NCBI GenBank assembly: GCA_963848955.1 | Contig: CAWKFQ010000018.1 | Coordinates: 1-64,000, forward strand | DNA: 64,000 nt | Direction of reading: 5' to 3' | Source: DASUPK01 sp963848955 | GTDB taxonomy: Bacteria; Actinomycetota; Thermoleophilia; Solirubrobacterales; 70-9 | In this document: positions 25,722 through 34,026 of the stretch, piece after piece | Layout: each line of letters starts with the position of its first letter | Numbering within the stretch: the stretch's first letter is position 1 | Translations under genes and position numbers: made by a program | Notes under the pieces: generated by a model | What the model was told of the DNA's origin: nothing | What the model saw: only the letters and a program-made list of their open reading frames with translations | The model's database searches: none

Positions 25722-26306
25722 CTAGTAGCCGGAGAAGTGCCTGACCGCGAACCCACCCGGTCGGCGCTTCGTCGCCCGCCAGCGCGGACCGTTGCCTCCG
25801 CTGCCGTAGGAGGAGGTGTCGAAGCGCAGGCCCGCCACGACGGCGTAGGCGTGACCGGCGTTCGCCATCACGCTGATCCAGTCGCCTTTCCCGGGCAAGC
25901 CCCACGACATGAGCGGGCCGGACGGCAGCGGGCTGGAGAGCATCCCCGCCGCATGCAGCAGGTAGCTCACCGCCCCCGAGCAGTCGTACCCCGCCGACTC
26001 GAAGCTCCCGTGGCCACCGCCCCAGACGTAGGGACGCTTGTGGATCCTGTTGCCGGCCTCGATGGCGTTGACCACGGCCGGCGGAGCCCCGATTGGGGCA
26101 ATCGCCCTACCGGTCTTGCGGATCAATTTCGCCTTGCGGCGCTTGCCGCCGCTGGCGACGCTGGGCGTCGTCGATTGCCCCGCCGGAGCGCCTGGTGCTG
26201 CCGAGCCGCCGGTCTGGGCGGCTGCGCTCGAGGTCCAAGCCACCATGGAGAGTACGAGCAGTCCCGCGACTCCCCACCTGATCCCTGCCGTTGCGTGCAC
26301 TCGCAA
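25722..26306 (-). CDS. Secreted NlpC/P60-like cell-wall protein
   Basis: 194 residues. TTG 26306 follows GAAGGAGG. A signal peptide (about 1-31, ending SSAAAQ), a low-complexity Gly/Ser/Pro region and a basic stretch GGKRRKAKLIRK precede the catalytic-like domain: KRPYVWGGGHGSFESAGYDCSG (split: PYVWGGGHG, YDCSGAVSYLL, catalytic Cys) and NAGHAYAVVAGLRFDTS (His). NlpC/P60 enzymes cut peptidoglycan stem peptides; this short version might be a hydrolase. The c-di-AMP riboswitch in its leader ties it to wall and osmotic control. Confidence 0.85.
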   Translation of the reverse strand: MRVHATAGIRWGVAGLLVLSMVAWTSSAAAQTGGSAAPGAPAGQSTTPSVASGGKRRKAKLIRKTGRAIAPIGAPPAVVNAIEAGNRIHKRPYVWGGGHGSFESAGYDCSGAVSYLLHAAGMLSSPLPSGPLMSWGLPGKGDWISVMANAGHAYAVVAGLRFDTSSYGSGGNGPRWRATKRRPGGFAVRHFSGY

Positions 26307-26320
26307 ACCAACCTCCTTCT

Positions 26321-26437
26321 CAGGCCTGCGGGGTTAGCTGACGGGCTCGCGCGGAAGGAGCCGCGCGCTCACACTCGGTGGGTTTGCCCCTGGAACTCGG
26401 TTCCCCCGCTCCCGTCCTGACCGGACGGGATTAGGCG
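26321..26437 (-). ncRNA. c-di-AMP riboswitch (ydaO/yuaA type)
   Basis: On the minus strand the leader contains GGGGGAACC, a GGGGCAAACCC element, and the diagnostic CCCGTCAGCTAACCCCGC followed by AGGC. The closing P1 helix is formed by 5' GCCT (26436-26433) and AGGC. A GC stem-loop with GCGCGCGG...CCGCGCG lies between, as in the pseudoknotted ydaO fold. In actinobacteria this riboswitch class commonly sits before wall hydrolase genes and reduces expression when c-di-AMP is bound; here the next gene is an NlpC/P60-like protein 15 bases away. Confidence 0.88.
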
Positions 26438-26536
26438 TTTGATGTAGCTGAACACCGCCAATTGGGGAAAGGCGCGGTCAACCCCTGCTAGAGATGCTGG
26501 ACCATCTTTCAGGCTTTTGCCCGCGGCTGTGTGGAC

Positions 26537-27017
26537 TCAGTGACCACCGCGCTCGCCGCGCAGCAGGGCAAGAGCGTGGGGGAGGGCTGTCTCCAGGACC
26601 GGCGCGGTCTCGGTCGATGCTCGCCGGGTTGCCGGGGAGGTTGACGATCAGAGTCGATCCCCGGGCGCCGGCGATCCCGCGCGAGAGCATCCAAAGGTCG
26701 GTGTGCGGCTGAGAGGCCTGGCGGATCGCCTCGGCGATGCCCGGCGCCGGCCGGTCGACCACTGCGGCGGTCGCCTCTGGCGTCACGTCGGAGGGCGCCA
26801 GGCCGGTCCCGCCGGTGGTCAGGATCAGGTCGAAGCGCTCCTCGTCGGCCCAATGGCGAAGTCGGCTCTCGATCAGGCCCCGGTCGTCGGGGAGAATCTC
26901 CCGCTCGACGGCGTCGGCGCCGAGCCGGCGCGCCAGATCTGCGAGCTTCGAACCGCTCTGGTCCTGGCCCTTCCCGCCTGCCCTGGACGTCGAAAGGGTC
27001 AATACGCCGACGCGCAC
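26537..27017 (-). CDS. mogA: Molybdopterin adenylyltransferase (MogA/MoaB) (one frameshift)
   Basis: MRVGVLTLSTSRAGG, LILTTGGTGLAPSDVTPEA and IVNLPGNPAS are the MPT-binding and GTGLAPxDxTPEA motifs of MogA/MoaB. It adenylates molybdopterin so that MoeA can insert molybdate. One extra C near 26612 shifts the frame: the other frame continues ETAPVLETALPHALALLRGE and ends at TGA 26537, giving the normal length of ~160 residues. It is the last gene of the minus-strand cofactor operon (mop-moeA-moaDE-moaC-mogA). Confidence 0.88.
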
Positions 27018-27023
27018 GTTCGC

Positions 27024-27530
27024 CTAGCCGCCGGCGGCGGCCGAGTCGTCCCGTCGCCAGGTTCCGCTGCGGCCACCGCTCTTCTCGATCAGCTCCACGG
27101 CCTCGATTCGCACCCCGCGCTCGAGTCCCTTGACCATGTCGTAGATGGTCAGTGCGGCGACCGCGGCGGCCACCATCGCCTCCATCTCGACTCCGGTGCG
27201 GCCCACCACGCGTGCCTCGGCTTCGATCTGGACGACTCCTTCGGTGACGTCGACGGTTGGCCGGACGTCCGCGAAAGCCAGCGGAAGCGGGTGAGCCAGG
27301 GGGATCAACTCCGCGGTTCGCTTGGCGGCCTGGATTCCGGCGAGCCTGGCGGCGCCCAGGACATCCCCCTTCGGCGCGTCGCCCCGCTCCAGAGCCTCCG
27401 CCGTCGCAGGCTTCATCCGCACCGTGGCACGGGCCAGGGCAAGGCGCTCGCTCTCCGGCTTCGCGCCGACGTCGACCATCCGAACGCTGCCTTCCTCAGA
27501 GACGTGGCTGAGCTCGCTGCGCTCGCTCAC
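27024..27530 (-). CDS. moaC: Cyclic pyranopterin monophosphate synthase MoaC
   Basis: 168 residues. VRMVDVGAKPESERLALARATVRM, KGDVLGAARLAGIQAAKRTAELIPLAHPLPL (read in parts: GDVLGAARLAGIQAAK, LIPLAHPLPL), VEMEAMVAAAVAALTIYDM and LIEKSGGRSG are the MoaC substrate-binding motifs. It rearranges the 3',8-cyclo-GTP made by MoaA to cyclic pyranopterin. It overlaps moaDE by four bases (27527-27530). Confidence 0.95.
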   Translation of the reverse strand: MSERSELSHVSEEGSVRMVDVGAKPESERLALARATVRMKPATAEALERGDAPKGDVLGAARLAGIQAAKRTAELIPLAHPLPLAFADVRPTVDVTEGVVQIEAEARVVGRTGVEMEAMVAAAVAALTIYDMVKGLERGVRIEAVELIEKSGGRSGTWRRDDSAAAGG

Positions 27531-28184
27531 GGGACCGTGCCCTCCACCCAGCGCGATCCGGCTGCGTCCACCTCGCGCTTCCAGATCGGGGCCTCAGCCT
27601 TGATCCGGTCGATCGCCTTCCGGGCGCCCGAAAATGCCTCCTCGCGATGGGGGGCCGAAACGGAGACGATCACGCTCGATTCGCCCAGCGGGACGGAGCC
27701 GATCCGGTGCTCGGCCGCCGCGGCGGCCAGACCGTGCTGCTCGACGCACTCGCGCAGGATCTCGGCGATTCGCTCCTCCGCCATCTCCCGGTAAGCCTCG
27801 TAGTCAAGGCGGGAGACGTCGCGCGTCGTGCCCTGAAAGGTGACGATCGCACCGGCCTCGGGGCGTGAGACGAGCCCCGCGAGCGACTCGAGCGAGAGCG
27901 GCCCATCGGTGATCCGGACGTGCACCCGGTCATGCTCGCCGCCGCTGACGGGCGGCACGAGCGCCAGCTCGTCGCCCGAGGAGAGCGGGGTGTCCGAGTC
28001 CGCGTAGTCGCGGTTGACCGCCATCCGCACCGGCATCCTCTCGAGCAGATCGGTCAGCTCGGGGCGCTCGGCGAGCCTTTCAAGCGCCTCGGCCACAGTG
28101 GCTCCGTCGTTCACCTCGACCTCGATCGAATCGCTGCCCACACGCTCGCGGAAGACGGCGAACAGTCGGACGCGTGACGGTCAT
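27527..28184 (-). CDS. MoaD-MoaE fusion, molybdopterin synthase (start-proximal frameshift)
   Basis: Residues ~1-90 are a ubiquitin-like MoaD (RLFAVFRERVGSDSIEVEVN, ALVPPVSGG) whose Gly-Gly end is internal; MoaE follows (VHVRITDGPLSLESL, GAIVTFQGTTRDVSR, AEHRIGSVPLGESSVIVSVS, IKAEAPIWKRE). MoaD carries the thiocarboxylate sulfur donated to the pyranopterin by MoaE. In M. tuberculosis a similar fusion, MoaX, is cleaved after the Gly-Gly. ATG 28184 overlaps the moeA stop (TGATG); family sequence returns only after a one-base shift near 28172, the fallback start being GTG 28141. Confidence 0.88.
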
Positions 28185-29451
28185 CAAGGCGATGCTACGG
28201 GGCCGACATCCGGCAGGAGCTCGACCTCGATGCGGCTGCCGGCCACTGGGGCATCGCTGTCGGCTGACACGATCGCGAGTGCGTCCGCGCCGAGCATCGA
28301 GGTGAGCACGTGCGAGTCCTGGTTCCCGGTCGGCCGGGCGTGCCACCCGTCTTCGCGAAGCTCGAGCGAGCACCGCACGGCGTGGTCGCGCCCAGGTGCC
28401 GCCGGCAGGTCCTCATCGAGAATCGCCGAGGTGCGACCGACCCACTCCCCGACCCCGAGCAGAGCCAGGATCGCGGGGCGGACGAAGAGCAGGAAGGTGA
28501 CCATCGCGGAGACGGGATTCCCCGGCAGGCCGAAAACCAGCGCGCCGCCCGGCGCCGGCTCCGAACCAGGTCGGCTTGCCCGGCTTCAGCGCCACCCTCC
28601 AGAAGATCTGGTCGACGCCGAGGGAGGCAAGCGCCGCCTTGACGTGATCGTGCTCGCCAACCGAGACACCGCCGCAGATCACGACGAGCTCGCTATCCAG
28701 GGATCGCGCGATCGCGGCGCGGGTTGATTCGGGATCGTCCCTCACCGTTTCCCTGGCGACCACCTCCGCCCCCGCGCTCAGAGCGAGCGCCGGGATCGTG
28801 TAGGCGTTGGAATTCCGAACCCCGCCCGGCTGGGGCGGGTCATCCGGCTCCAGCAGCTCGTCACCAGTGGTCAGCACCGCCACTCGCGGGCGCCGCGCGC
28901 AGCTGACCGTCCCAATGCCAACCGACGCGAGCACTCCGAGCTCGGCGGCACCGAGGCGAACGCCGCGCCTGAGGACCGTCGCCCCCGGCTCGATGTCATC
29001 TCCGGCGTGCCGCACGTTGGTTCCCTGTCTCGACCTCGACCTCGATCTGGACCCGCCCGTCGCTGAACGCTCGTGTCCTCGATCCGCACGACCGAGTCGG
29101 CCCCGTCTGGGATCACCGCACCGGTCGAGATCCCGATCGCCTCTCCGCCGCTGAGGGGCGATCGTGCCGGTCGTCCCGCCCGAGACTCATCGGCGACCGT
29201 GAGGGTCACCGGCCCGCCCGACGCGGCGCCCCGCGTGTCCTCGGCCCGCACGGCGAACCCGTCCATCGAGGAGTTGTCGAAGCCGGGAACCGGGTCGGCG
29301 CTCTCCACCTCGACGGCGAGAATCCGTCCGAGCGCCTCGCGCAAGGGGACCGGCTCCGCGCCCAGCGGGCTGGCCCGCTCGAGGACGAGACGCCTGGCGT
29401 CGCCGAGGGCGAGCGGCTTGTCCGCCGGCGCTCCCGTCAGGGCGCCCTCAC
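28184..29451 (-). CDS. moeA: Molybdopterin molybdenumtransferase MoeA (four apparent frameshifts)
   Basis: All MoeA blocks are present in order across frames: ALGRILAVEVESADPVPGFDNSSMDGFAVR (parts: EALGRILA, GFDNSSMDGFAV), GEAIGISTGAVIPDGADSVV, RPRVAVLTTGDEL, VVICGGVSVGEHDHVK, FWRVALKPGKPTWFG, then LVFGLPGNPVSAM and the C-terminal barrel. MoeA inserts molybdate into adenylated molybdopterin. Shifts lie near 29437, 29062, 29022 and 28550. GTG 29451 overlaps the mop stop (GTGA) and is the likely start. The conservation of every block argues for sequence error over decay. Confidence 0.8.
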
Positions 29452-29654
29452 TCGACTCCGAGCATCACGTCGCTCGCCTTGATCAGAGCGGTCACGTCCT
29501 TACCCGTCTCTATGCCGAGCTCGCGAACGGCCTCCACGGTCACCGATGCAACGAGCCTCATGCCGCTGACGTCGAGCTCCACGTTTGCAATGGCCTCACC
29601 GGCGTTGACGTTCGTGACCTTGCCCGGAAGCTTGTTTCTGGCGCTGATCTGCAT
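29448..29654 (-). CDS. Molbindin (Mop), TOBE-domain molybdate-binding protein
   Basis: 68 residues: MQISARNKLPGKVTNVNAGE, ELDVSGMRLVASVTVEAVREL, KDVTALIKASDVMLGVE. It is a single TOBE/Mop unit, which assembles into hexamers binding molybdate or tungstate oxyanions and buffers molybdate in the cytoplasm. First gene of the minus-strand cofactor operon and divergent from the HTH-TOBE regulator, whose own TOBE part is similar (SARNRFPGTVTSVEV). Confidence 0.92.
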   Translation of the reverse strand: MQISARNKLPGKVTNVNAGEAIANVELDVSGMRLVASVTVEAVRELGIETGKDVTALIKASDVMLGVE

Positions 29655-29772
29655 CGACTCCTCCTCTGGCCGCGGTTGTCTGAGACTCGTGACGAGGCTA
29701 GATCATCCGCTTCGCGCGACCGACGCGGGTGCCCTTGCATAGGCAAAGCCACCCGCTGCCATACTGAGCCCG

Positions 29773-30159
29773 ATGACCGATCTCAGCATGGGCGAGGCCG
29801 CGCGGGCGATCGGCGTGAGTGTCGACACGCTCCGCCGCTGGGACGGCGCGGGGAAGCTCCGCACCACCCGGGACTCGCGGAACCGCCGGCAGGTGCCGGC
29901 CACCGAGGTGGAGAGGCTTCGGCGCACCCCGACCCGCCACCGCACCGACGACTCGTTCTCGGCGCGAAACCGGTTCCCTGGAACGGTCACCTCCGTGGAG
30001 GTCGCAGGGGTCATGGCGCTGGTGGAGATCCAAGCCGGCCCGCACCTGATCACGGCTGCAATCACGCGGGACGCGGTCGAGGAGCTTGGGCTCGTGGAGG
30101 GCACCCGGGCTACCGCCACGGTGAAGGCGACCTCGGTCATGATCGATCGAGAGCCCTGA
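29773..30159 (+). CDS. HTH-TOBE molybdate-responsive regulator
   Basis: 128 residues. Residues 4-55 are an excisionase/MerR-type winged helix (MGEAARAIGVSVDTLRRWDG, VPATEVERL); residues 62-126 form a TOBE domain. This arrangement is the actinobacterial counterpart of ModE: molybdate binding by TOBE would alter DNA binding. It lies between the mop operon and modABC and so is placed to control both. The repeat of TATGTAATG just downstream is a candidate site. Confidence 0.85.
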   Translation: MTDLSMGEAARAIGVSVDTLRRWDGAGKLRTTRDSRNRRQVPATEVERLRRTPTRHRTDDSFSARNRFPGTVTSVEVAGVMALVEIQAGPHLITAAITRDAVEELGLVEGTRATATVKATSVMIDREP

Positions 30160-30169
30160 GCCTTCTACC

Positions 30170-30189
30170 TATGTAATGCATATGTAATG
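30170..30189. promoter_or_regulatory. Direct repeat at the modA start (candidate molybdate operator)
   Basis: TATGTAATG occurs twice (30170-30178, 30181-30189) around a central ATGCAT. The second copy contains the annotated ATG of modA, so either the transcript is leaderless or translation starts later (for example the Met at 30202). Confidence 0.45.
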
Positions 30190-30978
30190 ATCGGCGCGCG
30201 AATGGGCGCCGTCGAATCAAGAGCCAGCCGCCACCTCGCCGTGCTCGCCGTCACGATCGCGTGCTTGGCCGGACTGGCGGGCTGCGGGGGCGGCGGCGGC
30301 GACTCGGATCAGGTGGTCGTCTCGGCTGCGGCATCTCTCGATACGGCCTTCAACGACTACGTGGACGCCGCCGGCATCGACGCCAAGATGTCGTTCGCCG
30401 GATCGGACGAGCTAGCCGCCCAGATCCGCCAGGGAGTCAAGCCCGATGTCTACGCCGCCGCCAATACGACCCTGCCCGACGAGCTCCACAAGGAGGGCCT
30501 CGTCGGCGAGCCGACGGTGTTCGCGACCAACACGCTGGTGCTGGCGGTCCCGGAGGACTCGCAGATCGACACCCTCGACGACCTGACCAAACCGGGCACC
30601 TCGATCGTGATGGGCGACCCGGCGGTTCCGGTCGGTTCCTACACGCGTGAGGTGCTCGACCAGCTTCCGGAAGACCAGCGCAAGGCGATCTACGACAACG
30701 TGCGCTCCGAGGAACCCGATGTGAGCGGCATCTCGGGCAAGCTTACCCAGGGAGCCGCTGACGCGGGCTTCGTCTACATCACCGACGTGACCGCGAGCAG
30801 CGGTCAGCTGAAGGCGATCCAGCTGCCTGCGGACCTGCAGCCGAATGCCGCCTACGGCGCGGCGGTAGTCACCGGAGCGAAGAACCCGGAGGAAGCCGGC
30901 AAGTTCATCGACGGACTGCTCAGCGGGGATGGGGCCACGGCGCTCGAGGAGGCCGGCTTCAAGCCTCCGCCGGGCTGA
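30187..30978 (+). CDS. modA: Molybdate ABC transporter substrate-binding lipoprotein ModA
   Basis: 263 residues. A lipobox LAGLAGC (Cys ~37) anchors it outside the membrane. QVVVSAAASLDTAFNDYV, SFAGSDELAAQIRQG, PDVYAAANTTLPDEL, VFATNTLVLAVPED, VMGDPAVPVGSYTREVL and GAADAGFVYITDVTAS are the ModA oxyanion-binding segments (Ser in AAASL, SDELA). It captures molybdate or tungstate and delivers it to ModB. Start 30187 is uncertain. The stop overlaps modB by one base (TGATG). Confidence 0.92.
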   Translation: MIGARMGAVESRASRHLAVLAVTIACLAGLAGCGGGGGDSDQVVVSAAASLDTAFNDYVDAAGIDAKMSFAGSDELAAQIRQGVKPDVYAAANTTLPDELHKEGLVGEPTVFATNTLVLAVPEDSQIDTLDDLTKPGTSIVMGDPAVPVGSYTREVLDQLPEDQRKAIYDNVRSEEPDVSGISGKLTQGAADAGFVYITDVTASSGQLKAIQLPADLQPNAAYGAAVVTGAKNPEEAGKFIDGLLSGDGATALEEAGFKPPPG

Positions 30979-31778
30979 TGCGCAGAGCGGCGTTTGCCAT
31001 TGGGCTCTTCCTCGCGCTGTTCCTGGTGCTCGCCTTCCTGACGCTGCCGATCGTCGCGATCTTCGTTCATACGTCCCCGGGCGACCTGATCAGCAGCCTC
31101 ACCGAACAGGACGCCCGGGACGCTCTCTGGCTCAGCCTGAAGACGTCCCTGGCGGCGCTCGCGATCATCGTGATCGTGGGAACACCCGCCGCCTATCTGC
31201 TCGCGACACGGGAGTTCCGCGGCCGCTCGGTGGTGGTGACCTTGATCGAGCTCCCGCTGGTGCTTCCGCCGGCGGTCGCCGGCATCGCCCTGCTCGCCTC
31301 TTTCGGTCCCGAGGGGCTGTTCGGCAGCGCGCTCGATGACGCGGGAATCCAGCTGGTGCTGCAGACGGCGGGGGTGATCGTCGCCCTCACCTTCGTCGCG
31401 GCTCCCTTCTACCTGCGCCAGGCGCAGGAGGCCTTCGCCGCGGTGGATCGCAACCTGCTGGACGCCGCGCGCACGCTGGGGGCCAACGAGGGGCGCGCCT
31501 TCATCCGGGTCGCCGCGCCATCGGCGGGCCAGGGCATCGCCTCGGGGATCGCGCTGGCCTGGGGGCGGGCCCTGGGCGAGTTCGGAGCGACGCTGATGTT
31601 CGCCGGGTCGTTCCAGGGGATCACCCAGACGGTGCCGCTCGCCATCTTCGCTCGCTTCAGTGATGACTTCACCGCCGCCCTGGCGCTCTCGGGCGTGCTC
31701 GTCATCGTTTCCGCCGCCCTGCTGCTCTCGGTCAAGGTCCTCGGACGCTCGCCGTTTCTCGGCGGTGGCGCACCATGA
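30978..31778 (+). CDS. modB: Molybdate ABC transporter permease ModB
   Basis: 266 residues with about six transmembrane helices (FLALFLVLAFLTLPIVAIF, LAALAIIVIVGTPAAYLLA, VTLIELPLVLPPAVAGIALL). The EAA loop near the C-terminal third is seen in DAARTLGANEGRAFIRVAAP, followed by GRALGEFGATLMFAG. Binds ModC at the inner face. It overlaps modC by four bases (31775-31778). Confidence 0.93.
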   Translation: MRRAAFAIGLFLALFLVLAFLTLPIVAIFVHTSPGDLISSLTEQDARDALWLSLKTSLAALAIIVIVGTPAAYLLATREFRGRSVVVTLIELPLVLPPAVAGIALLASFGPEGLFGSALDDAGIQLVLQTAGVIVALTFVAAPFYLRQAQEAFAAVDRNLLDAARTLGANEGRAFIRVAAPSAGQGIASGIALAWGRALGEFGATLMFAGSFQGITQTVPLAIFARFSDDFTAALALSGVLVIVSAALLLSVKVLGRSPFLGGGAP

Positions 31779-32843
31779 GAGGCCTCGAGGTCCGAGCACG
31801 CGATCGGCTTCGTGAGTTGGAGCTTGACGTCGAGCTGCAGGTCGATGGGGAGGGCTCCGCGGCGATCGTCGGGCCGTCCGGGGCCGGCAAGTCGACCGTG
31901 CTCCGCATCATCGCCGGGCTGCGGCGGCCCGATCCCGGCCGGGTCGTGATGCGGGGCGAGGTCTGGCTCGACTCGGGCCGCGGGATCAATCTCCGCCCGG
32001 AGGAGCGCACCTGCGGACTCATGTTCCAGGACTACGCCCTGTTCCCGCATATGAGCGCCTGGCGGAACGTCGCCTTCGGAATGCCCGGACCGCGACAGGA
32101 TCGCCGGGGGCGCGCCCTGGAGCAGCTCCGGCGCTTCGGCGTCGGGGAGCTGGCCGACGCCCGCCCCGCTTCCCTCTCGGGAGGCGAACGCCAGCGGGTT
32201 GCGCTGGCGCGATCGCTGGCGCGAGACCCGAGCGTCTTGCTCCTCGACGAACCGCTGGCCGCGCTCGACACCCGTACCCGCGCGCACGCCGGCCGCGAGC
32301 TCGTCCACGCGCTGAGAGGGACGAGTGCGCTCGCGATCGTGGTCACCCATGACTTCTCGGAGGCGGCCATGCTGGCCGACGAGATCTTCGTCATGGACGA
32401 GGGACGCATCGTCCAGCGCGGGACCGCCGCGGAGCTGTCGGCGCGACCGGCGAGCGCCTTCGTCGCCGACTTCGCGGGCTCGGTGGTGCTCAACGGCATG
32501 GCGCGGGCGAGACGCGGACGGGTTGACGCAGGTCGAGCTGGATGGCGGAGGCGTCCTGCACAGCACCGACCTGATCCGCGGGCCGGTCGCTGCCCTTGTC
32601 TTTCCGTGGGAGGTCAGCCTCGAGCCGGGTGGGGCCGCCCACGAGAGCTCGGCGCTAAACCGCCTCCCGGTCGAGGTCATCTCGGTGACGGAAATCGGGA
32701 ACCGCGCCCGGATCGGATTGTCCTCACCGCAACCGCTGGTCGCGGAGGTGACCGTCGAATCGATCCGCTCGCTGGCCCTGCGCCCGGGCGTCCGAGTCAC
32801 GGCAACCTGGAAGGCGACAGCGACCCGGCTCGTCTCGCGCTAG
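31775..32843 (+). CDS. modC: Molybdate ABC transporter ATPase ModC (one frameshift)
   Basis: ABC motifs: Walker A GPSGAGKST (~residue 34), Q-loop MFQDYALFP, signature SLSGGERQRVALARSLA, Walker B VLLLDEPLAALD and His switch VVTHDFSEAA. After ~residue 245 the frame changes near 32510; the other frame continues with a ModC TOBE domain (LPVEVISVTEIGNRARIGLS, VRVTATWKATATRLVSR) to TAG 32843. TOBE domains in ModC allow molybdate-dependent inhibition. It converges on moaA with no gap (32843/32844). Confidence 0.88.
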
Positions 32844-33844
32844 CTAGCCGCCGATCTGGCTCATCGACCGCGGTGGCCGGCGGAATCCGGGCTCGTTGAT
32901 GCGGTGCTTGAGCTCCTTGCGCCAGACCGCGTCGCGGATCAGCTCCTCGAGCTCGTCGTCGCTCGCGCCCGCGCGCAGCGGATCGCGCAGATCCGTCTCA
33001 TCGATCGAGAACAGGCAGGTGCGCAGCTTGCCGTCGGAGGTGATGCGGATGCGGTTGCAGTCGGCGCAGAAGGGCTCCGACACCGGGTTCACGAACCCGA
33101 TCTCCCCGGCCCCGTCCGCGAAGCGGTAGACGCGCGCCGTCGAGTGGGGCTCGCGCGGCAGCGGCTCGAGCTCGTAAGCCGTCTCTGCGATCTCCCTGAT
33201 CTCCGCTCCGGTCAGAACCGCTTCCGGGCTCCCACTCGCCGTCCGCGTCCAACGGCATGAACTCGATGAACCGCACCTGGTAGTCCGTGGAGCGGGCCAG
33301 CTCGCAGAAACGGCAGCACCTCGCGCTCAGTGAAGTCGCGCATCGCGATCGCGTTCACCTTGATCGGCCTCACCGCCGGGAACGCCGCGACGGCGTCCAG
33401 GCCGCGCATCACCTGGGCCAGGGCATCTCGGCGGGTGATCTTGAAGAAGGCGTCTCGCGCCAACGAATCCACCGACACGTTGAACCGGTCGACGCCCGGC
33501 CCAACCAGCGCCGCGGCGTCGCGCTCGAGCAGGTAGCCGTTCGTGGTGACGGAGATATCGCGAAGGCCCTCGACGTCGCGCAGCATCGCGACGAGCTTCG
33601 GGAACTCCCGCCGGACCAGCGGCTCGCCCCCGGTCAGCCTCAGATCGGAGACGCCCATCGATGCGAGCAGCGCGACCAAACGCTGGTTCTCCTCGAAGGT
33701 CAGGATCTCCGAGCGGTCGAGCCAGGGCAGGCCGTCGGCCGGCATGCAGTACTGGCAGCGGAAGTTGCACCGGTCGACGACCGAGAGCCGGAGGTCGCCG
33801 ATGGAACGGCCGTGGCCGTCGCGGAGGGGCTCACGCGCCGTCAT
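32844..33844 (-). CDS. moaA: GTP 3',8-cyclase MoaA (two frameshifts)
   Basis: N-terminal radical SAM cluster CNFRCQYC with LTFEENQRLVALLASMG, LRLTGGEPLVRREFPK and ISVTTNGYLL; C-terminal second cluster in PFCADCNRIRITSDGKLRTC, the hallmark of MoaA. It opens GTP to 3',8-cyclo-7,8-dihydro-GTP, the first step of cofactor synthesis. The frame changes near 33303 (continuing FCELARSTDYQVRFIEFMP) and near 33222 (continuing VLTGAEIREIAETAYELEPL). The usual C-terminal GG end is MSQIGG. Last gene of the cox operon. Confidence 0.92.
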
Positions 33845-34026
33845 TCGACACCGCCCTTCCCGGCGACTTCGTCCCTTGGCTGCCAGCGGAGTCGGCGCCG
33901 AACCCAGTCCGTCGCGAGTCGCACGCTGACGAAGCCGACGGCGAGCACGCCGGGCAGCGTCTCCTCGACGGGGACACCGGCAACGTGCCCGAGCAGTGGC
34001 GTGAAGGAAGAGGGCACGGCGGTCAC
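33841..34026 (-). CDS. Short hypothetical protein between xdhC and moaA
   Basis: 61 residues, four-base overlaps with both neighbours (34023-34026 and 33841-33844), which supports it as a real coupled gene. A mildly hydrophobic stretch (LPGVLAVGFVSVRLATDWV) is followed by an Arg-rich segment. Not recognised; the N-terminus PSSFTPLLGHVAGVPVEETL might be a domain remnant. Confidence 0.5.
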   Translation of the reverse strand: MTAVPSSFTPLLGHVAGVPVEETLPGVLAVGFVSVRLATDWVRRRLRWQPRDEVAGKGGVE

